DNA of 36,799 bases from Cellvibrionales bacterium (GTDB lineage: Bacteria; Pseudomonadota; Gammaproteobacteria; Pseudomonadales; Porticoccaceae): contig NVWE01000011.1 of assembly GCA_002746135.1 (NCBI GenBank), positions 54,401-91,199 of the forward strand. Direction: 5' to 3'. A program made the position numbers and the translations under genes. This document shows positions 7,625 through 15,871 of the stretch, in pieces. How positions within the stretch are numbered: the stretch's first letter is position 1; every line of letters begins with the position of its first letter. Under the pieces are notes generated by a model. The model was not told the origin of the DNA. It saw only the letters and a list, made by a program, of their open reading frames with translations, and did not search any database.

Positions 7625-8227
7625 CTAAGACCGAATCCCAATTTCCAATAACTCTGCACGAACTTTGGCACAGTCAATAGCTATTTTTGCTGCCCTACCT
7701 TTTGATGGCTTCCTATTAACAGATTCGAACTCACCTCCTGTAGTAAGGTCAAAAACTGAATCAGAAAAACTCTCAATAGACTTAGCTATTTCTGCACCCC
7801 GGTTATTTAAAGAGAGGCTAGAAAGCAATCGTGAATATTTAACAATTAGCTTAAAAAATGATTTTATCCGGATTTCACAAGTCTGACACTCTACTAATTC
7901 TTCTACCTTAAAATCTGTAAGCCAATATTTTATAGCTATAGATTCAAAATCAAAAACCACCTCTTTAAGACTTAACGCAGTCTCCGCTACGGCATTCCTT
8001 TTACCCTCCAGTTTCCAATGGAAGAAGCTAAATAAAAATGCAGCTATGGCACCAGATATCGCACCAATCACCGTAATAATTAAAGCATCAAAAAATCCAT
8101 CGATTACTGAGCTTTCAACAGCTACTGCAATTCTTTCTACAAAAACAACCAGATCTTCGGGCATTAACTGTATAGAGTTTGATAAAACACCCCAAACTTG
8201 CTCACCATTCATTTGATTGCAATCCAT
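7625..8227 (-). CDS. Single-span membrane protein, third gene of the GHKL/STAS operon
   Basis: This 200-residue protein is not recognised. One clear membrane segment lies at about residues 46-69 (FFDALIITVIGAISGAIAAF, with a GxxxG pattern), followed by basic residues (WKLEGKR) that place the C-terminus in the cytoplasm by the positive-inside rule. The remaining 130 residues look mostly helical, with two cysteines in ECQTCE. It starts 20 bases after the stop of the STAS-like gene and has the same AT-rich composition, so it is very probably co-transcribed. A role as the membrane-located partner or effector of the upstream signalling proteins is inference from context only. Confidence 0.7.
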   Translation of the reverse strand: MDCNQMNGEQVWGVLSNSIQLMPEDLVVFVERIAVAVESSVIDGFFDALIITVIGAISGAIAAFLFSFFHWKLEGKRNAVAETALSLKEVVFDFESIAIKYWLTDFKVEELVECQTCEIRIKSFFKLIVKYSRLLSSLSLNNRGAEIAKSIESFSDSVFDLTTGGEFESVNRKPSKGRAAKIAIDCAKVRAELLEIGIRS

Positions 8228-8247
8228 TGACCATATTCACCCTGAAC

Positions 8248-8613
8248 TCAGTTATTTTTTGTTGAAATATACGACTGTGAGTTAAACTTAGCTTCAGCTA
8301 TATACTTCTTGATTTTTTTCTCAAAAAATTCAAAATCCGGATCTGAATAAAGAAAGTCCAACTTATCTAATAAATCCTGTGCTGATATATACCCATATTT
8401 CACCATTCCCGCAAACCCTTCTACAAGGAACGATGACCCATAACCATCCACACCGTTATCAAGTGTGATTTCTACCTTCTCATCTTCAGCTAGCGACTCA
8501 ATACATGGCTTTAAGTGCTCCTCTCGAAACTGCTCCCCACTTGGCATTTTATCGCTATAGAATCGCCCCCCAGGGTCGACTGAAAAATCTTTACCTATAT
8601 CCATTTTCTTCAT
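8248..8613 (-). CDS. STAS-like (DUF4325-type) domain protein
   Basis: This 121-residue protein has the features of the DUF4325 STAS-like family: an opening of the form GKDFSVDPGGRFYSDKMPSG, then EQFREEHLKP, a strand-rich VEITLDNG and the conserved GYGSSFLVEGFAGMV. STAS proteins act as phosphorylation-controlled binding partners of GHKL kinases, as in SpoIIAA with SpoIIAB. The preceding gene encodes a GHKL ATPase 19 bases upstream, which fits. I see no obvious conserved phospho-serine site beyond the serines of GYGSS, whose role is not known. The start is taken as ATG 8613; ATG 8604 three codons later is also possible. Hand-counted G+C at 8281-8340 is 17 of 60. Confidence 0.82.
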   Translation of the reverse strand: MKKMDIGKDFSVDPGGRFYSDKMPSGEQFREEHLKPCIESLAEDEKVEITLDNGVDGYGSSFLVEGFAGMVKYGYISAQDLLDKLDFLYSDPDFEFFEKKIKKYIAEAKFNSQSYISTKNN

Positions 8614-8632
8614 ATGTGAGATCTGCCTGATA

Positions 8633-9769
8633 TCAATCTAACGTAACTTTCCAAATGATCAACGTTCCTAAAACCGGGTTATTGAAATGCTCTGATTTCA
8701 CATGCGCTTTGCCATCTTTCATAGAAAACCTATACAGCCCTCTTCGGCTAAGTATAGACAAATAACCGTTCTGTCTTTGCTTTACAAACTCAAGCATATC
8801 CTGCAACCCTTTTCCTCGATCTGATGATTGTGTACTTGTGCGGTCTAGCTCTACAGCTGCTTTAAGTAGCACTTCATCCTTTTTACGTTCTACTAAAGAT
8901 AAGCCAGACAAACGATCTAATAATTTCTCCCAAACCTCAGAAGCAGGTAGCGACTTAGGAATCCCAATCCCCTGGTCATAAAAAACGATTTTCAACTCTT
9001 TTGTTTTATGATTAAACCCACCCGACAGATACCAATTTTTGGCATCTGTCGTACGGCTTTTTGGGTAAGCATGTTGAGAAACATTTGTAATCGCTTCTGT
9101 TAACCCAGTATTCAAAAATATCCACTTACTGATATCTTCACCTACTATCTCACGTAAACCTGCCTTAAGTTGGCGAGTTTTAGCATTATCACCGCACTCA
9201 CCCTTTATATACTTTACAAGATTTACATCTGGATTCTCATTCTTAAGTATGGACGCTTCCTGTACTGGGCTATTTTGAAAAAGCTCAAAAAAGCCTAGCT
9301 CATAGAATCGCAACAAGATGGACTCATCCCAACCATCCACAAAAGGTCGAAGTTTTTGCCTTATCGCATCATCCCACTTTGATAACTCTGCAGTAAGAAC
9401 AAGCGCAGCTGAAGTTGAAATATTTCTAAGGCCATCAAAGTCAACAAGACTCAAATAATAAGCCTTTCCTTTATGCCGTACAGATTGAGACAATCGCCTT
9501 ATTGCTTCAATATGTAATGTTGTAGTGTCGTAATGAGAAGAAAAGTTCATTGTCTCCGGCAGTTTCAAGGTCACATCACATCTTTTGCCTATTAAGGCAT
9601 TTAGTTCTCCACAACGCTGATTATCTATCCATAGGTTTAATTTGCGCCACGAAACTCCCGAATCATTGTCACTACTTCCACTTTGACTCAGTAGTTTCGG
9701 CTTTTGTTTACGATGAAGAAAAGCAGTTTTCCGATCCCTGCATCGTTGTTTCTCTGAAATTTTTTTCAA
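8633..9769 (-). CDS. GHKL (HATPase_c) ATP-binding protein with STAS-like N-terminal region
   Basis: This is a 378-residue cytosolic protein. Its C-terminal half has all three GHKL boxes: the N-box LTEAITNVSQHAYP (Glu225, Asn229), the G1 box DQGIGIP (Asp265, Gly267, Gly269) and the G2 box RGKGLQDM (Gly319, Gly321). The HAYP form of the N-box is like SpoIIAB/RsbW-type serine kinases and ATPases, not histidine kinases. I see no phospho-acceptor histidine domain. Residues 65-165 (including LSLVDFDGLRNISTSAALVL and ELGFFELF) follow a STAS-like pattern. The start is a TTG directly after an in-frame stop. It heads a three-gene AT-rich operon. ATP binding is well supported; kinase activity and partner are inferred. 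Confidence 0.82.
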   Translation of the reverse strand: MKKISEKQRCRDRKTAFLHRKQKPKLLSQSGSSDNDSGVSWRKLNLWIDNQRCGELNALIGKRCDVTLKLPETMNFSSHYDTTTLHIEAIRRLSQSVRHKGKAYYLSLVDFDGLRNISTSAALVLTAELSKWDDAIRQKLRPFVDGWDESILLRFYELGFFELFQNSPVQEASILKNENPDVNLVKYIKGECGDNAKTRQLKAGLREIVGEDISKWIFLNTGLTEAITNVSQHAYPKSRTTDAKNWYLSGGFNHKTKELKIVFYDQGIGIPKSLPASEVWEKLLDRLSGLSLVERKKDEVLLKAAVELDRTSTQSSDRGKGLQDMLEFVKQRQNGYLSILSRRGLYRFSMKDGKAHVKSEHFNNPVLGTLIIWKVTLD

Positions 9770-9828
9770 CGCCAGTTATACCTTAGTTTTATGCGACTAG
9801 ATATTTTCTTCCATGGACGGAGTATTAG

Positions 9829-9844
9829 CAGATAGTTATATCTG
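9829..9844. promoter_or_regulatory. Candidate operator dyad upstream of the GHKL operon
   Basis: CAGATA (9829-9834), GTTA and TATCTG (9839-9844) form a perfect 6-bp inverted repeat about 60 bases upstream of the TTG start of the GHKL gene. No clear sigma-70 promoter could be assigned here, so operator function is a guess from position. Confidence 0.3.
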
Positions 9845-9849
9845 TATCA

Positions 9850-10096
9850 TCACGATTTTGATTGTAACCCATCGAACTCTATCGTCACTGCCTCAAGCTC
9901 ATCCTGCAAGTCCAGCCGCTCTTCCCCAGCGCTTGCAGTTCATGTTTCCTCTCACCCTGAGCCTTTATCAATTTATTCAGCTCCTGCACCGGCTTGTCGG
10001 TATAAAGGGCAGGATCGGCAAGTTGCTCGACGAGGCCTTCCAGCCTTGTTTCCAACTTGACCATTTGCTTTTCAATGGCGCTGATCTTTTTGTGCC
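9850..10096 (-). pseudogene. Decayed duplicate of the ABC-F (YheS-like) gene 3' end
   Basis: The minus strand encodes a near-copy of residues of about 571 to 645 of the intact ABC-F protein at 10603-12552. KKISAIEKQM and EQLADPALYTDKPVQELNK are readable. A one-base deletion then breaks the frame, after which ERLDLQDELEAV resumes in another frame, ending at a TGA at 9850-9852. A 48-bp stretch (9972-10019) is identical to 10723-10770. There is no ATPase domain and no start, so this is a non-coding relic. Plus-strand frames across it are antisense shadows. It sits at the upstream edge of the GHKL/STAS operon and marks a recombination or insertion junction. Confidence 0.85.
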
Positions 10097-10167
10097 ATTC
10101 GGGTCTAACCCCTTAAGTGCGCATTTTTTAATGCCTTTCTTAAGCTTGAAGAAATATAAAGCAGTTT

Positions 10168-10509
10168 TTACCCGCAGCACTTCTTATATTTTTTACCGCT
10201 TCCGCAATTGCAAGGCTCGTTACGCGCAGGAAGCTCATCAACTTTAACGGTACCCTTTTTATTAAGGAGCACTGTCAGCTCAGCGATAGACTCAACAGCA
10301 TCTTCACTACCATCGAGTTTAACCACGGCATGCAACTGCGCTTCAACCACCAATGCTTCCACTGCTTGCTTGCGCGCCTCGCTGGTAACGATCAATTCCA
10401 AGGGATATTTTTTACTGCCGAATTTTCGGCTAGCGTTCACGTCACGACCGTATTCAATGTGGTTCTCGCGTGCATCTTGACGGCCCATAAAAAAGAATTT
10501 ATCTGACAT
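10168..10509 (-). CDS. PBPRA1643-family SWIM/SEC-C metal-binding protein
   Basis: This 113-residue protein begins [15 protein letters not shown] and ends with the SEC-C zinc motif [15 protein letters not shown] (CxC...CC), the same zinc-binding tail as at the C-terminus of SecA. The start, the length and the tail match the small family annotated as PBPRA1643-type SWIM/SEC-C proteins. Its function is not known. Zinc binding by the last four cysteines is family knowledge. The gene lies on the same strand as the ABC-F gene, 93 bases downstream of it, and is bracketed by the intact ABC-F 3' end and the decayed duplicate of that end. Confidence 0.88.
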   Translation of the reverse strand: MSDKFFFMGRQDARENHIEYGRDVNASRKFGSKKYPLELIVTSEARKQAVEALVVEAQLHAVVKLDGSEDAVESIAELTVLLNKKGTVKVDELPARNEPCNCGSGKKYKKCCG

Positions 10510-10602
10510 GTCATAACCCTAATTGTTGTAAAAAGATAAGCTGCAACCATCAATAAGTTGGTCGCCAGCTAAAATACGTTTAGCCTGCCAATTCAAACAA
10601 AA

Positions 10603-12552
10603 CTACCCAGTAAACTGCCCTTCAAACTCCTCAGTCATCATTTCCAGTTCATCCTGCAAGCCCAGCCACTCTTCCTCCAGCGTTTGCAGTTCATTCTTGC
10701 CCTCACCCTGGGCCTTCATGAGTTTATTCAGCTCCTGCACCGGCTTGTCGGTATAAAGGGCAGGATCGGCGAGTTGTTCTGCGAGGGTTTCGAGCTTTGC
10801 TTCCAGCTTGGCCATTTGCTTTTCAATAGTGCTGATCTTTTTGCGCTGGGGGGCGGCTTGCCTGCGGAACTCGGCCTGCATGCGTTTTTGCTCTTGCCGG
10901 TCGGGGGCTTTGCCCACGGGATTTGAGCCTGTATTTTCGCCCGGCACGGCGTTAGCATCTTCAGCACCTGTATCTAAGGGCCGGGGGGCGCTTTTAATCT
11001 GCAGCCGTTGATAGTCGTCTAGATCACCGTCAAAGGGTTTGACTTCGCCATGGGCGACCAGATACAGCTCATCAACCACGGTGTGTAGCAGGTGACGGTC
11101 GTGGGAGACGACGACAACCGCACCCGGAAATTCCTGCAGGGCGAGAATTAATGCTTCGCGCATATCGACGTCAAGGTGGTTGGTTGGCTCATCGAGTAAT
11201 AACAGGTTGGGCCTTTCCCAAACCAGCAGGGCCAATGCGAGGCGGGTTTTTTCACCGCCAGATAGTGGGCCAACCGGGGCGAGTACGGCATCACCGCGAA
11301 AGCCGAAGGTGCCGAGATAATTACGCAGCTCCTGTTCTTTAACCCCATCGGCAATGCGCTGTAAATGGAGTAAAGGGCTGGCATCGAGGTCTAGCGCGTC
11401 AAGTTGCTGCTGGTCAAAATAACCCACCTGCAGTTGGCGACCACGGTCGACATCGCCAGACACCGGTTCAATCACGCCGGCGAGTAATTTCACCAGTGTC
11501 GATTTACCCGCGCCGTTGCGCCCGAGCAAGCCAATGCGCGAACCCGGCAGTAAATTGATGTGGATGTGCTTGAGGATGACGGTGTCGCCATAACCTGCCT
11601 TCACCTGATCAAAGCTAATCAGCGGCGAGCACAGTTCGTCGGGCTCAAAGAATGTAAAATCAAAACCGCTGGCGGCATGCATGGGGGCGGCAGCCTGGAG
11701 TTTTTCTAGGGCTTTAACCCGGCTTTGCGCCTGTCGTGCCTTGGTGGCTTGATAGCGAAAGCGGTCAACAAAGGCTTGCAGATGAGCGCGCTGGCGTTGC
11801 TGCTTGTCAAACACGGCCTGTTGCAGCATTAAACGTTCGCCGCGCTGGCGCTCGAAACTGGAGTAATTACCCGCGTAGGTATCCAGGGCTGTGGCGTTGA
11901 AATGAATGATGCCGTCGACCAGATTGTCGAGAAATTCCCGGTCGTGGGAAATTACAATGAGGGTGCCGGAATAACGCTTGAGCCAGCGCTCGAGCCAGAC
12001 TACGGCCTCTAAGTCGAGATGGTTGGTGGGTTCATCGAGTAACAGTAATTCAGAGGGTTTCAGCAGGGCGCGAGCCAGGTTCACCCGCATACGCCAGCCA
12101 CCAGAAAAGCTCGACACCGGCTGCTGCTGTGCCTCGTGTTCAAAGCCCAGGCCAGCCAACAACTGCGCGGCGCGCGAAACCATAGAGTAACCGTCGAGGG
12201 CTTCGTAATTGTGGTGCCAGTGGGCCAGCACATCACCCCCGGCGACTTCTGCTGCTTCTTTCTCGGCTTCGAGAGCGCGGTATTCGCTGTCACCGTCGAT
12301 GGTGTATTCGAGGACAGAGCTGGAGATACTCGGGGTTTCCTGGTCGACACTGGAGATACGCCAGTGGACGGGAAAGCCGATATCACCAGCATCGGCGTGT
12401 AGCTCGCCTTTTAACAGAGCGAAGAGCGATGACTTACCCGAGCCATTAGCGCCGATCAGGCCGATCTTCTGGCCGTCGTGCACCCGTAGGTTGGCGTCTT
12501 TTAACAGGCTTTTATTGCCGCGAATCAGTTCCAGGTTTTGCGCTGTAATCAT
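10603..12552 (-). CDS. yheS: ABC-F family ATPase, YheS-like
   Basis: This 649-residue cytosolic protein has two ATP-binding cassettes and no membrane domain. Walker A sites are at residues 34-42 (GANGSGKSS) and 344-352 (GRNGAGKST), signature motifs at about 149 (FSGGWRMR) and 431 (SGGEKTR), and Walker B/LLLLDEP at 169-175 and 450-456. The linker with FRYQATKARQAQSR and the C-terminal charged coiled coil (about 555-645) match YheS of E. coli in length and order. ABC-F proteins act on the ribosome to relieve stalled or difficult translation; the exact role of YheS is less settled. The gene begins 5 bases after ttcA and is probably co-transcribed with it. Its 3' end is partly duplicated at 9850-10096. 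Confidence 0.93.
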   Translation of the reverse strand: MITAQNLELIRGNKSLLKDANLRVHDGQKIGLIGANGSGKSSLFALLKGELHADAGDIGFPVHWRISSVDQETPSISSSVLEYTIDGDSEYRALEAEKEAAEVAGGDVLAHWHHNYEALDGYSMVSRAAQLLAGLGFEHEAQQQPVSSFSGGWRMRVNLARALLKPSELLLLDEPTNHLDLEAVVWLERWLKRYSGTLIVISHDREFLDNLVDGIIHFNATALDTYAGNYSSFERQRGERLMLQQAVFDKQQRQRAHLQAFVDRFRYQATKARQAQSRVKALEKLQAAAPMHAASGFDFTFFEPDELCSPLISFDQVKAGYGDTVILKHIHINLLPGSRIGLLGRNGAGKSTLVKLLAGVIEPVSGDVDRGRQLQVGYFDQQQLDALDLDASPLLHLQRIADGVKEQELRNYLGTFGFRGDAVLAPVGPLSGGEKTRLALALLVWERPNLLLLDEPTNHLDVDMREALILALQEFPGAVVVVSHDRHLLHTVVDELYLVAHGEVKPFDGDLDDYQRLQIKSAPRPLDTGAEDANAVPGENTGSNPVGKAPDRQEQKRMQAEFRRQAAPQRKKISTIEKQMAKLEAKLETLAEQLADPALYTDKPVQELNKLMKAQGEGKNELQTLEEEWLGLQDELEMMTEEFEGQFTG

Positions 12553-12557
12553 CGCTA

Positions 12558-13418
12558 TCAGTTCCCCGTCAAATTGACGATATCAATTTTATCGGGATTA
12601 AAATCCACAGCATCTTCACCACGCTGTAATTTTAGACCGGTGAAATCAAAGAGTTTGGTATCGGCCAATTGTGAAGGGGCTAGATTTTTAATCGCTGAGA
12701 AAATCGTTTCCGTGCGCCCGGGATACTCCTTCTCCCAAGCCTGTAGCATCTCTTTGATGACCTGGCGCTGCAGGTTTTCCTGCGAGCCGCAAAGGTTGCA
12801 GGGAATAATGGGGAATTCTTTGTACTCTGCCAGCAGCTCTAAATCATCTTCACGGCAATAAGCGAGGGGGCGAATGACGATATTCTTCTTGTCGTCACTC
12901 AATAATTTCGGCGGCATGGCTTTTAGCTTGCCACCAAAAAACATGTTTAAAAACAGGGTTTCAATAATGTCGTCACGGTGATGGCCAAGGGCGATTTTAG
13001 TAGCGCCAATTTCCTGGGCAAAACCGTAGAGGCTGCCACGACGCAGGCGCGAACATAAACCGCAGTAGGTTTTATTTTCGAGCACCCGCTCGGTGACAAT
13101 ACTGTAGGTGTCTTTTTCGAGAATATGAAAAGGCACGCCCTGTTCGGTGAGATATTCTGGCAATACGTGTTCGGGGAAACCCGGTTGTTTCTGGTCGAGG
13201 TTAACGGCGATCAGTTCAAAGTCTATCGGTGCCGTCTTCTGCAAATTGCGCAGTATTTCGAGCATGGCGTAGGAGTCTTTACCCCCCGAAAGACACACCA
13301 TTACCTTGTCGCCCGCTTCGATCATATTGTAATCGGCAATGGCGGTACCCACCTGACGGCGCAAACGTTTATGTAGCTTGTTCAGCTCGAGGCGATTTTT
13401 ACGGGGCTGGTGGGTCAC
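12558..13418 (-). CDS. ttcA: tRNA 2-thiocytidine biosynthesis protein TtcA
   Basis: TtcA thiolates cytidine 32 of certain tRNAs using ATP and a [4Fe-4S] cluster. The 286-residue protein has the PP-loop SGGKDS at 44-49 and the cysteine pairs CGLC (Cys119, Cys122) and CNLC (Cys207, Cys210). These correspond to the cluster ligands and the nearby cysteines of E. coli TtcA (Cys122, Cys125, Cys213). LGHHRDD, typical of the TtcA/TilS group, is at 145-151. The gene is directly upstream of yheS. The 5' side is separated from the preceding DUF547 gene by a strong terminator, so a promoter should lie in 13419-13536. Confidence 0.95.
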   Translation of the reverse strand: MTHQPRKNRLELNKLHKRLRRQVGTAIADYNMIEAGDKVMVCLSGGKDSYAMLEILRNLQKTAPIDFELIAVNLDQKQPGFPEHVLPEYLTEQGVPFHILEKDTYSIVTERVLENKTYCGLCSRLRRGSLYGFAQEIGATKIALGHHRDDIIETLFLNMFFGGKLKAMPPKLLSDDKKNIVIRPLAYCREDDLELLAEYKEFPIIPCNLCGSQENLQRQVIKEMLQAWEKEYPGRTETIFSAIKNLAPSQLADTKLFDFTGLKLQRGEDAVDFNPDKIDIVNLTGN

Positions 13419-13536
13419 GGGTATTACCTACGGGCTAAAAAGGGGCGCGCCATTGTAAAGCTTCGGGGCTGGACATACCAAGGGCAGTGCTATTCCAGCA
13501 CCCAACGATCATCTGCGCCAAACTGGCGGAACAATA

Positions 13537-13565
13537 AAAAACGGCGCTCTGTAAGCGCCGTTTTT
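13537..13565 (-). terminator. Rho-independent terminator after the DUF547 gene
   Basis: The perfect inverted repeat AAAAACGGCGCT (13537-13548) / AGCGCCGTTTTT (13554-13565) has a five-base loop and A- and T-runs on its two sides, so it can act in both directions. It lies 19 bases past the stop of the minus-strand DUF547 gene. Confidence 0.9.
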
Positions 13566-13583
13566 ATCCCCTAAGCCACTGAC

Positions 13584-14405
13584 TCAGGGCGCGTTGATAC
13601 GCCAATCGTGTGTGTAATCAATCTTGCCGTTGAAGCCGAGCAAGTAGAGGGCATCACGATCATCCGAATAATGGGCAAAAACTTTCAGTAACTTTTTGTC
13701 ACTCTTGGCGAAATCTGCTTTATACCATTCAAAAAGCTTTGATACGTGCAGCTCACCATTTTCCAACCGCACGCCACGCGGGTGTTTAACAAATTCGTAA
13801 CCCGCTTTTTTCAATAGTTCGCGACTGTTGGCACCGGTAAAAGCCTGAGGTTGTAAATTCGGGCAGCCTAAACCGCCGCAAGCTAAACCAAAATGTACTT
13901 TATGGTCTTGCCACAGAGGACGTAGAATGCGGTGTTCAATATCGTTAAGTGAGATTTTTTGCCCCGCTACGCTGGCGAGTTTTTTATCCCAGGGACCTTT
14001 CATACCGGAACCACGGGGGCCGGGGATATTTTCCACACTGTCGACCGGATAGTTATCTAAAATCAGATCCAGCGTCAGGGCATTATAAAGGTTCAACCAA
14101 TAGGCTTTTTGCTCTGCACGGCTGTAGTCCCGTGGGTCTAGGGATGTACTCGTTGTAATATAATGGTTCAGTTGTTTGCGGTGCTTGCGGCTTACGTCAT
14201 CGTAGCGAAAACGGTTAATACCCGAAGCATGGCCAGTAATAACATAGGTATTGAGAATAGAGTCGAGAGCGGAATGGTCAATCATTCGTCGGTTAGCTTC
14301 GCTACTTTTGTTCCACAACGGCCAGTAATCAGGCGCCGGGGCAGCAATACTCAGCCCACTGACCATGAGTAATACGACGCTCAATCCCATCTTAAATGTT
14401 TTCAC
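13584..14405 (-). CDS. DUF547 domain-containing exported protein
   Basis: The start is taken as the GTG at 14403-14405 (273 residues), because AGGGG lies at a proper distance upstream and this start gives a compact signal peptide (MKTFKMGLSVVLLMVSG, then AAPAPDYW). The longer TTG start at 14423 would place that ribosome site inside the gene. The mature part has the DUF547 hallmarks YWLNLYNALTLDLIL, ISLNDIEHRILRP, HFGLACGGLGCPNL and LSKLFEWY-like VSKLFEWYKADF. DUF547 has no agreed function. The protein is expected in the periplasm or envelope. It is divergent from bioA and ends at a terminator. Confidence 0.88.
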   Translation of the reverse strand: MKTFKMGLSVVLLMVSGLSIAAPAPDYWPLWNKSSEANRRMIDHSALDSILNTYVITGHASGINRFRYDDVSRKHRKQLNHYITTSTSLDPRDYSRAEQKAYWLNLYNALTLDLILDNYPVDSVENIPGPRGSGMKGPWDKKLASVAGQKISLNDIEHRILRPLWQDHKVHFGLACGGLGCPNLQPQAFTGANSRELLKKAGYEFVKHPRGVRLENGELHVSKLFEWYKADFAKSDKKLLKVFAHYSDDRDALYLLGFNGKIDYTHDWRINAP

Positions 14406-14543
14406 AATGTTGTCCCCTGCCAACGATGCTTCGCGGTGTAATCCTTGAGCGATGAATCTAACGTAGAGCCTTTGTTGTGGCTATAACGCCTGTCATACTG
14501 CAAAGGCCTCCTATCCCTAATTCACGGAACCGCTTAACAAATT

Positions 14544-15839
14544 ATGAATTTAAAAAACCTCAGCACCCGCCAGATTCGCGCCATCGACCAGGCCCACGTC
14601 TGGCACCCCTATTCATCGCTGAGCCAACCGCTGCCCACTTATCATGTCACATCTGCCAGCGGCGTACGCCTGCAGCTCGGCGACGGAAGTAAATTAATCG
14701 ACGGCATGTCATCTTGGTGGTGTGCGATTCATGGCTACAACCACCCCCAATTGAACGAAGCTGTAAGCACACAGTTGACGAAAATGTCCCATGTTATGTT
14801 CGGCGGCATTATCCACGAGCCAGCAGCCCAATTGGCACAACGGCTGGTCGATATTACACCGGAACCCTTAAACAAGGTGTTTTTCAGTGATTCCGGTTCG
14901 GTCAGTGTGGAGATCGCCATTAAGATGGCTCTACAATTTTGGCAGGCCAAGGGCCACGCAGAAAAAAACCAGCTGCTAACTTTAAGAAAGGGTTATCACG
15001 GTGACACCTTTGCCGCGATGTCGGTCTGCGACCCTGAAACCGGTATGCACCACCTGTTTAGCGAAGTACTCCGCCAGCAAGTCTTTAGCGAATCGCCCCG
15101 CTGCCCCTTTAACGAAGCTTGGCAGCCAGACTACCTCGCTGATTTTGAACACCAATTGATTGGCCATAAAGATCGGCTTGCGGCGGTGATACTGGAACCC
15201 ATCGTGCAAGGCGCCGGTGGCATGCACTTTTATTCGCCGGATTATTTAAAAGGCGTACGCGCGCTGTGTGACGAACACAACGTATTGTTAATTGCCGACG
15301 AAATTGCCACCGGCTTTGGTCGCACCGGCAAACTTTTCGCCTGTGAATGGGCGGATATCAGCCCCGACATACTGTGTATTGGCAAGTCACTGACCGGCGG
15401 TTATATGACATTGGCAGCCACGCTGTGCAACGATAAAGTCAGTGATGGCATCGGCGAAAGTGAGGCTGGTGTATTTATGCACGGGCCGACGTTTATGGCC
15501 AATCCCCTGGCCTGCGCCGTGGCCAATGCCAGTATAGAGCTGTTATTGGCCTCAGACTGGCAGGGAAATATTGCCCATATTGAAGCCCAACTGAAAGAGG
15601 AGCTTGCACCCTGCAAAGCCTACAACACCGTGACTGATGTGCGGGTGTTGGGTGCCATTGGCGTGGTGGAGATGAAAGACTTTGTCGATGTCGCGGCACT
15701 GCAAAAGCGCTTTGTCGAGGCCGGCGTGTGGATTCGCCCCTTCGCCAAACTGGTGTATGTAATGCCCGCCTTCAACATTGAAGCCGCCGATCTGAGCAGC
15801 CTGACAGCAGCTATTGTTGAGGTACTCAAGCCCGACTAA
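14544..15839 (+). CDS. bioA: Adenosylmethionine-8-amino-7-oxononanoate aminotransferase (BioA)
   Basis: BioA converts KAPA to DAPA with S-adenosylmethionine as amino donor, the antepenultimate step of biotin synthesis. The 431-residue class III aminotransferase has HVWHPYSS near the start (18-25), SSWWCAIHGYNHP at 56-68, ADEIATGFGRTG at 251-262 and the PLP lysine at Lys281 (CIGKSLTGG). HVWHPY and SSWWCAIHG are specific for BioA among this class. It is not in a bio operon here; no bioB, bioF, bioC or bioD is present. That is common in Pseudomonas-like genomes. I could not find a convincing BirA operator upstream, and the ribosome site is weak. Confidence 0.95.
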   Translation: MNLKNLSTRQIRAIDQAHVWHPYSSLSQPLPTYHVTSASGVRLQLGDGSKLIDGMSSWWCAIHGYNHPQLNEAVSTQLTKMSHVMFGGIIHEPAAQLAQRLVDITPEPLNKVFFSDSGSVSVEIAIKMALQFWQAKGHAEKNQLLTLRKGYHGDTFAAMSVCDPETGMHHLFSEVLRQQVFSESPRCPFNEAWQPDYLADFEHQLIGHKDRLAAVILEPIVQGAGGMHFYSPDYLKGVRALCDEHNVLLIADEIATGFGRTGKLFACEWADISPDILCIGKSLTGGYMTLAATLCNDKVSDGIGESEAGVFMHGPTFMANPLACAVANASIELLLASDWQGNIAHIEAQLKEELAPCKAYNTVTDVRVLGAIGVVEMKDFVDVAALQKRFVEAGVWIRPFAKLVYVMPAFNIEAADLSSLTAAIVEVLKPD

Positions 15840-15871
15840 GCCCTGACTAAATCCACCATCAACGTGGAGTA

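Noticed and set aside
9813-10247. Plus-strand frame of 144 codons over the ABC-F relic and the end of the SEC-C gene
   Set aside because: It is antisense to the SEC-C gene and to the relic, shows no recognisable domain, and mirrors the plus-strand shadow frame over the intact ABC-F end.
14424-14543. BirA operator upstream of bioA
   Set aside because: No two-armed site resembling the TTGTAAACC/GGTTTACAA pattern could be found, only scattered half-matches.
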